DNA from: Nocardiopsis prasina DSM 43845
GTDB taxonomy: Bacteria; Actinomycetota; Actinomycetes; Streptosporangiales; Streptosporangiaceae
Assembly: GCF_000341265.1 (NCBI RefSeq)
Contig: NZ_ANAE01000096.1
Span: 1-64,000 of the forward strand
Length of the DNA: 64,000 nucleotides
Direction: 5' to 3'
Each line of letters begins with the position of its first letter. The first letter of the stretch is position 1. Of this stretch, positions 34,654 through 44,326 are shown one piece after another. A program made the position numbers and the translations under genes. The notes under the pieces were generated by a model, which saw nothing but the letters and a program-made list of their open reading frames with translations, made no database searches and was not told the DNA's origin.

Positions 34654-35720
34654 GCAATCCCGAACTCGACGGAGCGGGCCCGAGCGATCGCGGGCGCGAC
34701 GCGATCACCGGCGCGGCGGACGTGGTCTCCGAGGAGCAGCGGAACGAACGTGACCAGGCTCAGGCGGTCCGGACGCCCGGACGCCCGAGCGGTCGCCGCC
34801 GGGGCCGCCGCGGGGGCGAGCCCACCCGCGTACCCGACGCCGACTTCCGCACCTACCACGGCCGACCGGTGCTCAACGGGGTGGTGTGGGAGGCCCGCGA
34901 CATCGGCGGCTACCTCTTCCTGGGCGGGTTGGCCGGGGCGTCCTCGATCCTCGCAGCGGGAGCGGAGGCCAACGGTCGCGCCGATCTGGCCCGACCGCTC
35001 AAGTACACGGCGCTGGTGGCGGTCTCCGGGTCGCTGGTCGCGCTCGTCCACGACCTCGGGCGACCCGAGCGCTTCCTCAACATGCTGCGGGTGTTCAAGC
35101 CGACCTCACCGATGAGTGTGGGGTCCTGGCTCCTCGCGGGCTACGGCCCCCTGGCCGGGACGGCCGCCGTGACCGCCGCCACCGGGTGGTTCCCACGGAT
35201 CGGGACGGCCGCGACCATGGGCGCCGGGGTCCTCGGTCCGCTGGTCGCCACCTACACGGCACCGCTGATCTGCGACACGGCGGTTCCCTCCTGGCACGAG
35301 GGCCACCGGGAGATGCCCTACGTCTTCGCCTCCTCCGCGGTCGCGGCGGCGGGGGGCATGGGGCTGGTCACGACACCGACGGGGCACGCCGACCCGTTCC
35401 GACGGGCCGCCGTGGGCGGGGCGCTGACCGAACTCGCGGTGTCCACCTTCATGGAGAAGCGGATGGGCCTGGTCGGAGAGCCCTACGGCCGGGGGCTGGC
35501 GGGGGCGCTCACGCGTACCGCCAAGTCCCTCACCCTGGCGGGCGCGGTGGGCGCGGTGCTGGGGCGGCGCAACCGGGTGGTCTCGGCCCTGAGCGGAGCC
35601 GCGCTGGTGGGCGGGTCCGCGCTGACCCGGCTGGGTGTCTTCCAGGCCGGTGTGCAGTCGGCAGAGGACCCGAAGTACACCGTCGTACCCCAGAGGGAGC
35701 GCCTCCGGCAGCGCAGCTGA
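34650..35720 (+). CDS. nrfD: NrfD/PsrC-family membrane subunit of formate dehydrogenase
   Basis: 356 residues. A charged N-terminal 60 residues precede about eight membrane helices. Typical blocks are YLFLGGLAGASSILAAGAE, HDLGRPERFLNMLRVFKPTSPMSVGSW, and LGPLVATYTAPLI. It anchors the complex and transfers electrons to menaquinone. ATG at 34650 overlaps the iron-sulfur gene. The 249 bases after its stop contain only imperfect repeats of CGGCTCGCACGCCA and no gene. Confidence 0.88.
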   Translation: MSNPELDGAGPSDRGRDAITGAADVVSEEQRNERDQAQAVRTPGRPSGRRRGRRGGEPTRVPDADFRTYHGRPVLNGVVWEARDIGGYLFLGGLAGASSILAAGAEANGRADLARPLKYTALVAVSGSLVALVHDLGRPERFLNMLRVFKPTSPMSVGSWLLAGYGPLAGTAAVTAATGWFPRIGTAATMGAGVLGPLVATYTAPLICDTAVPSWHEGHREMPYVFASSAVAAAGGMGLVTTPTGHADPFRRAAVGGALTELAVSTFMEKRMGLVGEPYGRGLAGALTRTAKSLTLAGAVGAVLGRRNRVVSALSGAALVGGSALTRLGVFQAGVQSAEDPKYTVVPQRERLRQRS

Positions 35721-35969
35721 CCCTCCGGGCGGACGCTCGGGGGCCGGTGCCGGTTGACGGCACCGGTCCCCGCGTCCTGCCGACGCCCCGCGCGCCGCCG
35801 CACGCCTCGTGCGCGATCGAACGACCCGTGCGCGACCGAACGGCTCGCACGCCAGCGCGCGGCACCGCACGGCTCGCACGCCACCGCAGGTCCCGGGCCC
35901 CACATCTGAGCGTCGAGCCCCCGATGGTCGGCGATCAGGTACGCGGTCCGCGCGTTGCGGGAGCGCCGG

Positions 35970-37778
35970 TCAGCGGCCGTGCGGCAGGAACTCCTGGATC
36001 TTGGTGGCCAGGCCGCGTGCCGCGACGCCCGACAGGTCGGGGTCCCCGCTCAGGAGTGCTCTGAGCGTGTCGGTGACCTGGTCCCACTCGGTCTGGGGCG
36101 GGATCGGCGGTACGTCGGCGTCGCAGTGGACGTCCAGCACCACGGCCCCCTCGGCGGACAGGGCCCGGTCCCAGGCGGGGCCGACGTCCTCCGGCCGCTT
36201 CACGGTGATCCCCGTGAACCCCACCGACTCGGCGACGTCCGCATACGACAGGTCCGGCAGATCCTGTGAGTACGGGGTCCTCGGCGAACCACCCATCGCC
36301 CGCAGTTCCCAGGTGACCTGGTTGAGGTCGTTGTTGTGCAGCACGCACACCACCAGCCGGGGGTCGTCCCACAGGTGCTGGTAGCGGCGCGCGGTCAGCA
36401 GCTCCATGAGCCCGTTCATCTGCATGGCGCCGTCGCCCACCAGCGCGACCACTGGCCGGTCGGGAGCGGCGAACTTGGCCCCGATGGCGTAGGGGACGGC
36501 GCACCCCATGGTCGCGAGGGTGCCGGAGACCGATCCCCGGTTGCCCCAGCCCAGGTCCAGGAACCGCGCGTACCAGTTGGTGGCCGAACCCGAGTCCACG
36601 GTCACCATGGCGTCGTCGGGCAGCCGCGGAGAGAGTTCGCTGACGACCCTCATCGGGTTGACCGGGTCCGCGGAGACCTTCGCCTGCGAGTCGAGGACCC
36701 GCCGCCAGCGGCGCACGCTGCCCTCCACCTCGGTGCTCCAGCGCTCACGGCCGTCGCGCACCGTCTCGGGCGGATCGAGCCGTTCGAGCAGCGCACGCAG
36801 TGTGCCCGCCGCGTCCCCGACGAGGTTGACCTCGGTGGGGTAGCGCATCCCGATGAACCGCGGGTCGATGTCGATCTCCACGGCCCGGCGTCCGAAAGGC
36901 GGCAGGAACTGGGAGTAGGGCAGGTTCGAGCCCACGATGAGCAGGGTGTCGCAGTCGCGCATCAGCTCCCACGAGGGCCGGGTCCCCAGCAATCCGATGG
37001 CTCCGGTGACCCTCGGCAGGTCATCGGGGAGCACGTCCTTGCCCAGGAGCGCCTTGGCGATCCCCGCTCCGGTCGCGTCGGCCAGGGCCAGCACCTCGTC
37101 CGCCGCTCCCCTGGCGCCCTGCCCGACCAGGATCGCCACCCGCTCACCGGCGTCGATCACCTCGGCGGCGCGGTCCAGATCGCTGGAGGGCGGCAGCACG
37201 GTGCCGCCACGGACCCGCTGGTCCGGAGCGCTCGACGGCACGTGTTTGAACTCGTGCTCCGGCGGCGCGTAGTCGAGCTCCTGCACGTCGGCGGGGATGA
37301 TCACGGTGGCCGGGGCTCGCTCCGCCAGGGCCGAGCGCACGGCGCGGTCCAGGACGTTCGGGAGCTGCTGGGGTACGTTCACCGTCTCCAGGAACGCCGA
37401 GGAGACGTCCTTGAAAAGGCTGTGGAGGTCGATCTCCTGTTGGTAGGCGCCGCCCATGGCGGTGCGGCTGGCCTGACCCACGATCGCCAGGACCGGGACA
37501 TGGTCGAGTTTGGCGTCGTAGAGGCCGTTGAGCAGGTGCACGGCGCCCGGCCCCCCGGTGGCCATGCACACGCCCAGACGGCCGCCGAACTTCGCGTAGC
37601 CGACCGCCTCGAAGGCGGACATCTCCTCGTGTCGGGCCTGGACGAAGCGGGGTCCGTCCGCGACCTTCGCCATCTCGGCGACGAGGCCGTTCACGCTGTC
37701 GCCGGGGTAGCCGAAGACCTCGGTGACACCCCACTGCGCCAGTCGGCGCAGCACGTGGTTGGCGACGTTCTGGGCCAT
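35970..37778 (-). CDS. poxB: Thiamine-diphosphate enzyme, pyruvate oxidase-like
   Basis: 602 residues, three-domain TPP enzyme. The N-terminal catalytic Glu sits in FVQARHEEMSAFEA (about E51). The middle domain binds FAD or is its remnant. The C-terminal TPP site is VGDGAMQMNGLMELLTARRY with NNDLNQ. Closest in type to pyruvate:quinone oxidase (PoxB), which makes acetate and CO2 with electrons to quinone; acetolactate synthase-like activity cannot be excluded. RBS is poor to moderate. It sits among other redox genes. Confidence 0.82.
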   Translation of the reverse strand: MAQNVANHVLRRLAQWGVTEVFGYPGDSVNGLVAEMAKVADGPRFVQARHEEMSAFEAVGYAKFGGRLGVCMATGGPGAVHLLNGLYDAKLDHVPVLAIVGQASRTAMGGAYQQEIDLHSLFKDVSSAFLETVNVPQQLPNVLDRAVRSALAERAPATVIIPADVQELDYAPPEHEFKHVPSSAPDQRVRGGTVLPPSSDLDRAAEVIDAGERVAILVGQGARGAADEVLALADATGAGIAKALLGKDVLPDDLPRVTGAIGLLGTRPSWELMRDCDTLLIVGSNLPYSQFLPPFGRRAVEIDIDPRFIGMRYPTEVNLVGDAAGTLRALLERLDPPETVRDGRERWSTEVEGSVRRWRRVLDSQAKVSADPVNPMRVVSELSPRLPDDAMVTVDSGSATNWYARFLDLGWGNRGSVSGTLATMGCAVPYAIGAKFAAPDRPVVALVGDGAMQMNGLMELLTARRYQHLWDDPRLVVCVLHNNDLNQVTWELRAMGGSPRTPYSQDLPDLSYADVAESVGFTGITVKRPEDVGPAWDRALSAEGAVVLDVHCDADVPPIPPQTEWDQVTDTLRALLSGDPDLSGVAARGLATKIQEFLPHGR

Positions 37779-37839
37779 GTCCCCTCCTTCATCGGGTGGG
37801 GCCCGGCGTCCGGAGGCACCGGGCGGTGACGCGCGGGGG

Positions 37840-38277
37840 TCAGCGGGAGCGGCTCCGTGCGGACCCGCCGCTCCCCGAGGTGCGCCGGTTGCTCTCCTTG
37901 CGGAGCGCTTCCACCAGCTCGTCCTTGTTCATGTTGGAGCGGCCGGGGATGTCGAGCTGCCTGGCCCTGTTGTAGAGGTGGTCCTTGGTGGCCTTGGCGT
38001 CGACGCCGCCGGCGGTGGGCAGGTCGCGGCCCGGGCGCTTGCCCGCCCGCGGGTTCCTGGCCTGCTCGTCCGAGGGGCCCCCGCGGTCTGCCTGCTTGCG
38101 CTCCCAGCGGTCACCGACCTTCTCGAACTTGTGTTTGAGGGCGGCGAAGGCGACCCGGTGGGCCCTCTCACCCTCCCCGTACTCCTTGACGGCGTTGTCG
38201 TGCGCCTCGATCCACGTGCGCTGCGCCTTCTTGGGCGACCTGCGCAGGGTGTCCGGGAGTTCCGTCACTCCAGGCAT
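37840..38277 (-). CDS. ChaB family protein with C-terminal Rho-N/SAP-like motif
   Basis: 145 residues. The N-terminal 60 match ChaB (LPDTLRRSPKKAQRTWIEAHDNAVKEYGEGERAHRVAFAALKHKFEKVGDRW). The C-terminal 45 form a Rho-N-like or SAP-like helix pair (TKDHLYNRARQLDIPGRSNMNKDELVEALRK), then a Ser/Arg-rich tail. ATG at 38277 follows GAGGAGG. Such proteins are found near stress and radiation genes; no molecular function is established. It lies 60 bases downstream of the alcohol dehydrogenase, same strand. Confidence 0.8.
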   Translation of the reverse strand: MPGVTELPDTLRRSPKKAQRTWIEAHDNAVKEYGEGERAHRVAFAALKHKFEKVGDRWERKQADRGGPSDEQARNPRAGKRPGRDLPTAGGVDAKATKDHLYNRARQLDIPGRSNMNKDELVEALRKESNRRTSGSGGSARSRSR

Positions 38278-38335
38278 CGTGTGCGCCTCCTCTGTTTCGA
38301 CTCTTTCCCGTGCCGCGTGCGTGCCCGTGACTCGC

Positions 38336-39520
38336 TCAAGGTCGGAAGACCACCTTGAACGTCCCCTCCGACTTGTCCTGGAAGTTCTGGTAGGCCTGCG
38401 GGGCCTCGTCCAGGGTGACGTGGTGGGTGGCGAAGTCGTCCACACCCAGAACGTCGTCATCGTCGAGTCGCGGCAGGATCTCCGGCGCCCAGTGGCGGAC
38501 GTTGGCCTGACCCATTCGCAGCTGGATCTGCTTGTCGAAGAGGGTGAGCATGGGCAGTGGGTCCGCCATGCCTCCGTAGACGCCGATCAGTGAGATGGTG
38601 CCGCCCCGGCGCACCAGGTCGATCGCTGTCCTCAGCGCGGCCAGGCGATCCACCCCGGCGGTCTCCATCATCTTGGCCGCCGCGCCCTTGGGCATGAACG
38701 CGGCGACTCGCTGCGCGAACCTCGCGGATCCGTGGCCCTGGGCCTCCATGCCCACGGCGTCGATCACCGCGTCCGGGCCGCGCCCCTGGGTGCGGTCCCG
38801 GACCTGCTCGATCAGGCCGTCCGAGCCCTCGGAGGGGTCGAAGACCTCGACCCCCCTCGCGGCGGCGCGTGCGCGCCGCTCAGCCACCGGGTCGACGCCG
38901 AAGACACGTCCGGCGCCCAGGTGCTGGGCGACTCGGCAGCACATCTCACCGATGGGTCCCAAGCCCAGAACCGCCACCGATCCACCACGTGCGACGTCCG
39001 CGTACCGCACGGCCTGCCAGGCCGTGGGCAGCACGTCCGAGAGGAACACGTAGCGGTCGTCGTGTCCCTCGCCTGGGATCGGGATGGCGTTGTTGGCGGC
39101 TCGCGGTACCCGCAGGTACTCGGCCTGCGCCCCGGGGACCGAGCCGTACAGGGAGCTGTAGCCGTAGATGCTGGCGCCCATCCCCTGTTCCTCGGCGCGG
39201 GTGTTCTCGCACTGGGTCTGCAGACCGCTGTCGCACATGGCGCAGTGTCCGCAGGAGATCTGGAAGGGGATGACGACGCGCTCCCCCGGTGCCAGCGTGG
39301 TGACGCCCGGGCCCACCTCCTCGACCACGCCCAGGGGTTCGTGTCCGAGGATGTCACCCGCGTTCATGAAGGGCCCGAGCACTTCGTAGAGGTGCAGGTC
39401 GGATCCGCAGAGGCCGGAACTGGTGACCCGGATGAGGGCGTCGTCGGGCTGCTCGATGCGCGGATCGGGCACGTTCTCGGTCCTGACGTCGCGTGTGCCG
39501 TTCCACACCACTGCTCTCAC
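38336..39520 (-). CDS. Zinc-dependent alcohol dehydrogenase, formaldehyde dehydrogenase-like
   Basis: 394 residues. Catalytic zinc ligands C38 (SGLCGSDLH), H60/E61 (GHEP); structural zinc cysteines C90, C93, C96, C104; cofactor loop VLGLGPIGEMCCRVAQ. It is in the long-loop group with glutathione-independent formaldehyde dehydrogenases. GGCGGATC upstream is a weak start signal, but ATG at 39520 is fixed by homology. If it oxidises formaldehyde, its product formate could feed the dehydrogenase encoded 5 kb away; this is an inference. Confidence 0.83.
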   Translation of the reverse strand: MRAVVWNGTRDVRTENVPDPRIEQPDDALIRVTSSGLCGSDLHLYEVLGPFMNAGDILGHEPLGVVEEVGPGVTTLAPGERVVIPFQISCGHCAMCDSGLQTQCENTRAEEQGMGASIYGYSSLYGSVPGAQAEYLRVPRAANNAIPIPGEGHDDRYVFLSDVLPTAWQAVRYADVARGGSVAVLGLGPIGEMCCRVAQHLGAGRVFGVDPVAERRARAAARGVEVFDPSEGSDGLIEQVRDRTQGRGPDAVIDAVGMEAQGHGSARFAQRVAAFMPKGAAAKMMETAGVDRLAALRTAIDLVRRGGTISLIGVYGGMADPLPMLTLFDKQIQLRMGQANVRHWAPEILPRLDDDDVLGVDDFATHHVTLDEAPQAYQNFQDKSEGTFKVVFRP

Positions 39521-39586
39521 GGTTCTCCTCCGCTCCGTTCACGCGTGCGGGTGCCTACCTTGTGGGGCGCCGACGTCCCGACGGAG

Positions 39587-39620
39587 CGCCCCGCCCGGGC
39601 CCCCTTGACCGGGCGGGGCG
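39587..39620 (-). terminator. 12-bp perfect hairpin after the catalase gene
   Basis: CGCCCCGCCCGG, ten-base loop, CCGGGCGGGGCG. It lies 200 bases beyond the catalase stop on the minus strand and just before the alcohol dehydrogenase start, so it should separate the two units. Confidence 0.65.
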
Positions 39621-39817
39621 GGTTCCGTTTCCAGGGTGGTCCCGTCGGCGGTGGTCCGCTCAGCGGTCGGCGTCACCATGCTGATCGGACCGCCTGGGCT
39701 GGGTCTCCCAGGCCACACGTTGACTGCCTTCTATGGGTGCCCTTGCCGACCTCCCGGCCCCTGAAACATCCACTGACTCCCTGTTCCCGCGACAGTCCCC
39801 TCGCGGACGCGGAGCAG

Positions 39818-41908
39818 TCAGGCAGAGACGGGCTGGGTCGGCCGAGTCCAGTCGCGGTGTTCCCCGATCAGGCGTGCGAACTCCCTGACCAGGCCCTCGT
39901 CCACCCCAGGGGCCCGGACCACGCCATGGGTGGTCTCGGTGACCGTGGGCGGATGGCCGAGGGTGTCAGGGAGCCCAGGGGCGTCGAGCAACACGGTTCC
40001 CGCCCCGACCGCGGCGATGGCCTTGGCGTGCTTGTAGGCCTCCAGCACGAAGTGCCGGGCCTCGCCGTCCCGGGCGAGCGAGGCTGCGGCGTCGCCGCCG
40101 CCGGGGACGGCCACGGCGTCGTAGAGGACCGAGGAGACGGTCGTGAAGGCGCGGTCCACCGGCAGAGTGCCGCCCTCACGGGTGCGCACCGAGCCGTCCA
40201 GCCGGGCGAGCGCCTCCACGACGGCTCCTTCGGCCACCAGGGCCTGCCGCAGAGCCTCGACCTCGGCGCCGTCCACTCCGTGGTCGACCAGCACCGCGAC
40301 CTGGCGTCCGGTCAGGTCTCCGAACGCGGTGTTGGCCTGGCTGAGCGCGGGTGAGGTCCGGGTGTGGCGGCCGGTACCGGGGTCCTGCGGCGGCTCCACG
40401 CCCACACCCTCGGCGACCTCGACTGCCAGGCCGTGGTCCACGTGGGCCAGGTTGGCCACCGCCCGCTGACGCACCGCCAACTCCTCGCACTTGCCCAGCT
40501 CGAAGCGGAACGCGGCCACCAGGTGCTCCCGCTCCCAGTCGACGAGGCTGTTCAGGAACAACCTGGCTTGGGAGTAGTGGTCCTTGAAGCTCTCCGCCCG
40601 TTTGCGGATCTTGTTGCCTTCGACCTTCTCCGTGTAGTGCCGGTAGACGTTCTCGTCAGCCAGCGCGGGGCAGCCGCCGCCCAGGGAGTTCGGGTAGTAG
40701 GAGGTCTGGCCGCGGTGTACCCGGTGCTGGGAGAACCCGTCGCGCTGGTTGTTGCTCACCTGTGCCACGGGCCGGTTGACGGGGATCTGTTGGAAGTTGG
40801 ACCCGCCCAGGCGCAACAGCTGCGTGTCCAGGTAGGAGAAGTTGCGGGCCTGGAGCAGCGGATCGTTGGTGAAATCGATCCCCGGGACGACGTTCGCGGT
40901 GTGGAAGGCGACCTGTTCGGTCTCAGCGAAGAAGTTGTCCGGGTTGCGGTCCAGCACCATGCGCCCGATGGGGCGTACCGGCACCTGCTCCTCGGGGATG
41001 ATCTTGGTGGCGTCCAGCAGGTCGAAGTCGAACGCGTGCTCGTCCTCCTCCGGGATCAGCTGCACCCCCAGCTCCCACTCGGGGAACTGGCCGCGCTCGA
41101 TGGACTCCCACAGGTCACGCCGGTTGAAGTCGGGATCCTTGCCCTGGATGCGCTGGGCCTCGTCCCACACCAGCGAGTGCGTGCCCAGGAGCGGCTTCCA
41201 GTGGAACTTGACGAAGGTCCCCCGACCCCCGGCGTTGACGAACCGGAAGGTGTGCACGCCGAAGCCCTGCATGGTGCGGTAGCTGCGCGGGATCGCCCGG
41301 TCCGACATCAGCCACATCATCATGTGGGTGGTCTCCGGCTGGAGTCCGACGAAGTCCCACAGGGTATCGTGCGCGGACTGGGCCTGCGGAATCTCGTTGT
41401 GCGGCTCGGGCTTGACCGCGTGCACGAAGTCGGGGAACTTGATGCCGTCCTGGATGAAGAAGACGGGCATGTTGTTGCCGACCAGGTCGTAGTTCCCCTG
41501 TTCGGTGTAGAACTTGACCGCGAAGCCGCGCACGTCGCGGACGGTGTCCGCGGAACCTCGGGACCCGGCCACGGTGGAGAAGCGGACGAAGACGGGGGTG
41601 GTGACGTCGGGCCCGCTGAGGAAGTGGGCCGCGGTCACCTCGGAGAGGTCCTCGTAGGGCGTGAAGTGGCCGTAGGCCCCCGCTCCCCTGGCGTGCACGA
41701 CGCGTTCGGGGATGCGCTCGTGGTCGAAGTGGGTGATCTTCTCCCGAGCGTGGAAGTCCTCCAGGAGGGTGGGGCCACGTTCCCCGGCGCTGAGGGAGTT
41801 GTCGGTGTCCTCGACCCGCACACCGGTCTCGGTGGTCAGCGGGCCCTGGGAGTCAGTGCGGTTCTGTTCCAGAAGCCGGTCCTTGGCGTCCTGCTCGTGG
41901 TCGGGCAT
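39818..41908 (-). CDS. katE: Large-subunit catalase (HPII type) with C-terminal DJ-1/PfpI-like domain
   Basis: 696 residues. Haem-catalase core: catalytic His72 ([12 protein letters not shown]), Asn ([15 protein letters not shown]145/N146), and the proximal Tyr in [15 protein letters not shown]. The C-terminal 150 residues form a flavodoxin-like domain ([21 protein letters not shown]...) as in HPII. Upstream frames are open far beyond, but the ATG at 41908 with GGGGGAG before it fits the family start MPDHEQ. It removes peroxide, fitting the neighbouring oxidase-rich region. Confidence 0.92.
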   Translation of the reverse strand: MPDHEQDAKDRLLEQNRTDSQGPLTTETGVRVEDTDNSLSAGERGPTLLEDFHAREKITHFDHERIPERVVHARGAGAYGHFTPYEDLSEVTAAHFLSGPDVTTPVFVRFSTVAGSRGSADTVRDVRGFAVKFYTEQGNYDLVGNNMPVFFIQDGIKFPDFVHAVKPEPHNEIPQAQSAHDTLWDFVGLQPETTHMMMWLMSDRAIPRSYRTMQGFGVHTFRFVNAGGRGTFVKFHWKPLLGTHSLVWDEAQRIQGKDPDFNRRDLWESIERGQFPEWELGVQLIPEEDEHAFDFDLLDATKIIPEEQVPVRPIGRMVLDRNPDNFFAETEQVAFHTANVVPGIDFTNDPLLQARNFSYLDTQLLRLGGSNFQQIPVNRPVAQVSNNQRDGFSQHRVHRGQTSYYPNSLGGGCPALADENVYRHYTEKVEGNKIRKRAESFKDHYSQARLFLNSLVDWEREHLVAAFRFELGKCEELAVRQRAVANLAHVDHGLAVEVAEGVGVEPPQDPGTGRHTRTSPALSQANTAFGDLTGRQVAVLVDHGVDGAEVEALRQALVAEGAVVEALARLDGSVRTREGGTLPVDRAFTTVSSVLYDAVAVPGGGDAAASLARDGEARHFVLEAYKHAKAIAAVGAGTVLLDAPGLPDTLGHPPTVTETTHGVVRAPGVDEGLVREFARLIGEHRDWTRPTQPVSA

Positions 41909-42542
41909 GTCGAACTCCCCCCGTCGGGTCCAGGTCGGGACGGGCACCGCCCGTCCCGCCTCGCCATGACCGAGGAGACGACCTCGTAAACGCCGCACAC
42001 CGGAATTTGACCCCGTCTCGCCCGGCCGGATGCCGAGCTTGGTCGGGCGGCGACGCGCTGCCATCGCGATCGATGCTGCCGCGGGGTGCCCAGCCGCGCC
42101 GATCCGAGCGGGGTCTGCGGAGAAGCCCCGTGCATCTGCGGGCCGAGGGCAGCCCGGCGTTGCCAGCCGAGTGGCCAAGGCTCCCTGGTGGTGGTGCCGA
42201 GATCGACGCGGCCTCCTTGCGAGCAGAGTTCTGACGTGCCGGCGCCTGCCCGTTCAGCCCGCCCGCCGGTTCGATGGACGCCGGCGGGGCGGGCTGGACC
42301 TGTCAGAGGTGAGGACTCGTTCGCGTGCCTCCGACTTCTTCTTGTCGGGGGCAAACCCCTCGTGCGTGGGGTTCCCGTGTGGATGCGCGCGGACGTGGAC
42401 GGGCGTCCTGGTTCGTCCCCACGTCCTTTGTGGGTCGTCCTCCGCGAGCCGTTCTCACTGCGGTCTCCTCGTCGCGCGCGTCGGACGGTTCCCGTGTGTG
42501 TCGGCTGCTTCCCGTGCGACTGGTCGAAGGGGGCTTTCTTCC
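41909..42542. other. 634-base gap with one strong hairpin, no gene
   Basis: Between catalase and the metallophore methyltransferase. Hairpin 42255-42296: CAGCCCGCCCGCCGG against CCGGCGGGGCGGGCTG with one bulged base. On the minus strand it follows the stop of the thioesterase/methyltransferase pair by about 250 bases and is a likely terminator of that unit. The remainder, including the catalase upstream region, shows no clear promoter. Confidence 0.5.
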
Positions 42543-43295
42543 TCAGTGCCCCCGACCGGACTGTGGAATGGTGAGGACACCGATCTCGGGGGCCCCGGGC
42601 ACACCGGGCCCGCTGATCAGCTTCCCCGTCATTCCCGCTTCCTCAGCGAGGTCGGCGATGCTGAGGTTCTCCCACAGGTAGGTGTCGTGGGTGCTGCGCA
42701 CCACCGTGCCGTCGTGAAGCACCTTCCAGGTCGTCTCCCACCTGAGGATGTTGCCCTCGACAGGTTCGACCTGCATCCACCACTCGTAGGTCTGTTCGCC
42801 GATACGTTCGCGCAGCATCCGGAAGGGAGGGATCGCCTTGGCGGAGCCGGTGCCCATGAGTTCCACGATGATCGGTGCTCCGGGTGGAACGTGGTCGCCC
42901 AGCTTGCGCCAGAGTGCGGCTCGTTCGTCCTTGGTGAGGTGCCCGAGCACACCGAAGATGACCACCGCGCCCACACGATCGGGCAGGCGGATGTGCTGGG
43001 CGGGTTCGGCGCTGATGGTCACGCGAGACCGCAGGTCGACCTTGCCGAAGACGCGGCTGGTGAGCATGGCCCGCATGGGAGTCGAGGGTTCCGCGGCGAT
43101 GATTGGAGCACTGGGCAGGGCGGCCGCGATCACTTCGGTGATGCTGCCCGTGCCCGCGCCGATTTCGACGATGGGGCCGGTTCCGGCGTTGACACCGGCC
43201 AACGCGGTGCGCAGAGGTCCCGCGCTGGTGCGCACATGGCGTGCGGCGACCATTTCGTAGAACTCGGCTGAGGCCGTGTAGTAGTCGGCGACCAT
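42543..43295 (-). CDS. SAM-dependent methyltransferase of the metallophore cluster
   Basis: 250 residues. Motif I is PIVEIGAGTGSITEVIAAAL near residue 42, then AAEPSTPMRAML. It is similar across its length to the C-terminal half of the reductase fusion at 45537 (same YNEAAEFF/YTASAEFY start, IGAGxGxxT, EPxxxMRAxL, VLGHL, QTYEWWM/QRYEWWM). AGAAGGGA precedes the ATG. It follows the thioesterase with 25 bases between. Likely N- or C-methylates the thiazoline/thiazolidine product; which atom is unknown. Confidence 0.83.
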   Translation of the reverse strand: MVADYYTASAEFYEMVAARHVRTSAGPLRTALAGVNAGTGPIVEIGAGTGSITEVIAAALPSAPIIAAEPSTPMRAMLTSRVFGKVDLRSRVTISAEPAQHIRLPDRVGAVVIFGVLGHLTKDERAALWRKLGDHVPPGAPIIVELMGTGSAKAIPPFRMLRERIGEQTYEWWMQVEPVEGNILRWETTWKVLHDGTVVRSTHDTYLWENLSIADLAEEAGMTGKLISGPGVPGAPEIGVLTIPQSGRGH

Positions 43296-43320
43296 GGTGG
43301 TGTCCCTTCTAGCTGAGGTG

Positions 43321-44112
43321 TCAGGGTGTGCTGGGCCAGGTGGGTGCCGTGTCGCCGGGGTCCTGCCCGAGGGCCTGGGCGATGGTGGCCGCGACCCTGC
43401 GGCGCTGCTGCGCGAGGAAGAAGTGACCGCCAGGGAACACCTCGGTGGTGACCTCTCGGGTTGTCGTGGTCTCCCAGGTCGCCGCCGCTTCCACCGAGCA
43501 CTCCGGGTCCTGCGCACCGATGAGGACGTGCACGGGAATGTCGAGGGGTTTCGCCCTGGTCGGGTGGTAGGTCTCGATCAGTCGGTAGTCGTTACGCACG
43601 TAGCGCAGCACTGCTGTTCGTAGCTCCTCGTCGGCCAGGACCTCGGGCGGAGTGCCACCCAGACGAGTGAGGTCGGCTGCCAGATGGGCGTCGTCGCGCA
43701 GGTGGACGTCGCCGCGGTGGGCGTGGTGGGGTGCGGGCCGCCCTGACGCGAAGAGCCGGACAGGCGCTGGAATCGACCTCCGACGCGCTTCCACAGCCAC
43801 CTCGTAGGCCACAGCGCTTCCCATGCTGTGTCCCAAGAGCGCGTAGGGGCGGTCCGTGAGGGGGTCCAGTGCGTTGACGACTGCGTCGACGACTTCGTGC
43901 ATCGTGTCGACCATGGGGTCACCGAAGCGGTCCTCGCGCCCGGGATACTGCACGGTGAGCGCCTCGATGCCGGATGGCAGCAGGTACTGCCACGGGCGTA
44001 GCGAGGATGCCGATCCGCCGGCGTGGGGCAGGCAGATGAGGCGCACATCCGCCTGGGGGCGGCGCCGGGGCCTGCGCAGCCATGGGCTGAGGGGTGGGTG
44101 CTGCGGGTCCAC
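43321..44112 (-). CDS. Type II thioesterase (proofreading), NRPS-associated
   Basis: 263 residues, alpha/beta hydrolase of the GrsT/RifR group: RLICLPHAGGSASS, YPGREDR, nucleophile elbow LLGHSMGSAVAYEV, acid in IGAQDPEC, and the His in FPGGHFFL. It removes wrongly loaded or stalled acyl groups from carrier proteins. I chose GTG 44112, seven bases after AGGAG; a GTG at 44130 is upstream of that site. Divergent from the P450 gene, first of a two-gene unit with the methyltransferase. Confidence 0.87.
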   Translation of the reverse strand: MDPQHPPLSPWLRRPRRRPQADVRLICLPHAGGSASSLRPWQYLLPSGIEALTVQYPGREDRFGDPMVDTMHEVVDAVVNALDPLTDRPYALLGHSMGSAVAYEVAVEARRRSIPAPVRLFASGRPAPHHAHRGDVHLRDDAHLAADLTRLGGTPPEVLADEELRTAVLRYVRNDYRLIETYHPTRAKPLDIPVHVLIGAQDPECSVEAAATWETTTTREVTTEVFPGGHFFLAQQRRRVAATIAQALGQDPGDTAPTWPSTP

Positions 44113-44135
44113 GGGAGTTCTCCTGATCACGTTCT

Positions 44136-44154
44136 ATTCCACGCATAATGGAAT
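44136..44154. promoter_or_regulatory. Inverted repeat ATTCCA-N7-TGGAAT in the thioesterase/P450 gap
   Basis: A 19-base symmetric element, ATTCCA CGCATAA TGGAAT, 24 bases upstream of the thioesterase start. The 214-base gap is AT-richer than its flanks and carries a TTGACA at 44175-44180. It does not look like the Zur-like boxes at 60769 and 62586, so a second regulator may act here. Confidence 0.4.
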
Positions 44155-44326
44155 GGCTTTTAATGGCGCCGACATTGACAGCGCCAGTGATATTGGTCTC
44201 GAGTCGCGTTTTCGATTTCGTGTTGGAATTCAGATCCGCCCACTGTAAAGTCAGGCACGGGGATCTGTGGATTTATCCGCCTTCCCGTTTTCTCGCTCTA
44301 TTCTTCCAAGAAGGGCTGGTGTGCGT

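Noticed and set aside
35721-35969. Imperfect repeats CGGCTCGCACGCCA as a possible array
   Set aside because: Only two or three degenerate copies without regular spacing; not a CRISPR or a mobile element end.
42030-43271. Plus-strand frame of 413 codons
   Set aside because: Antisense to the methyltransferase, without recognisable motifs; typical GC-rich shadow.
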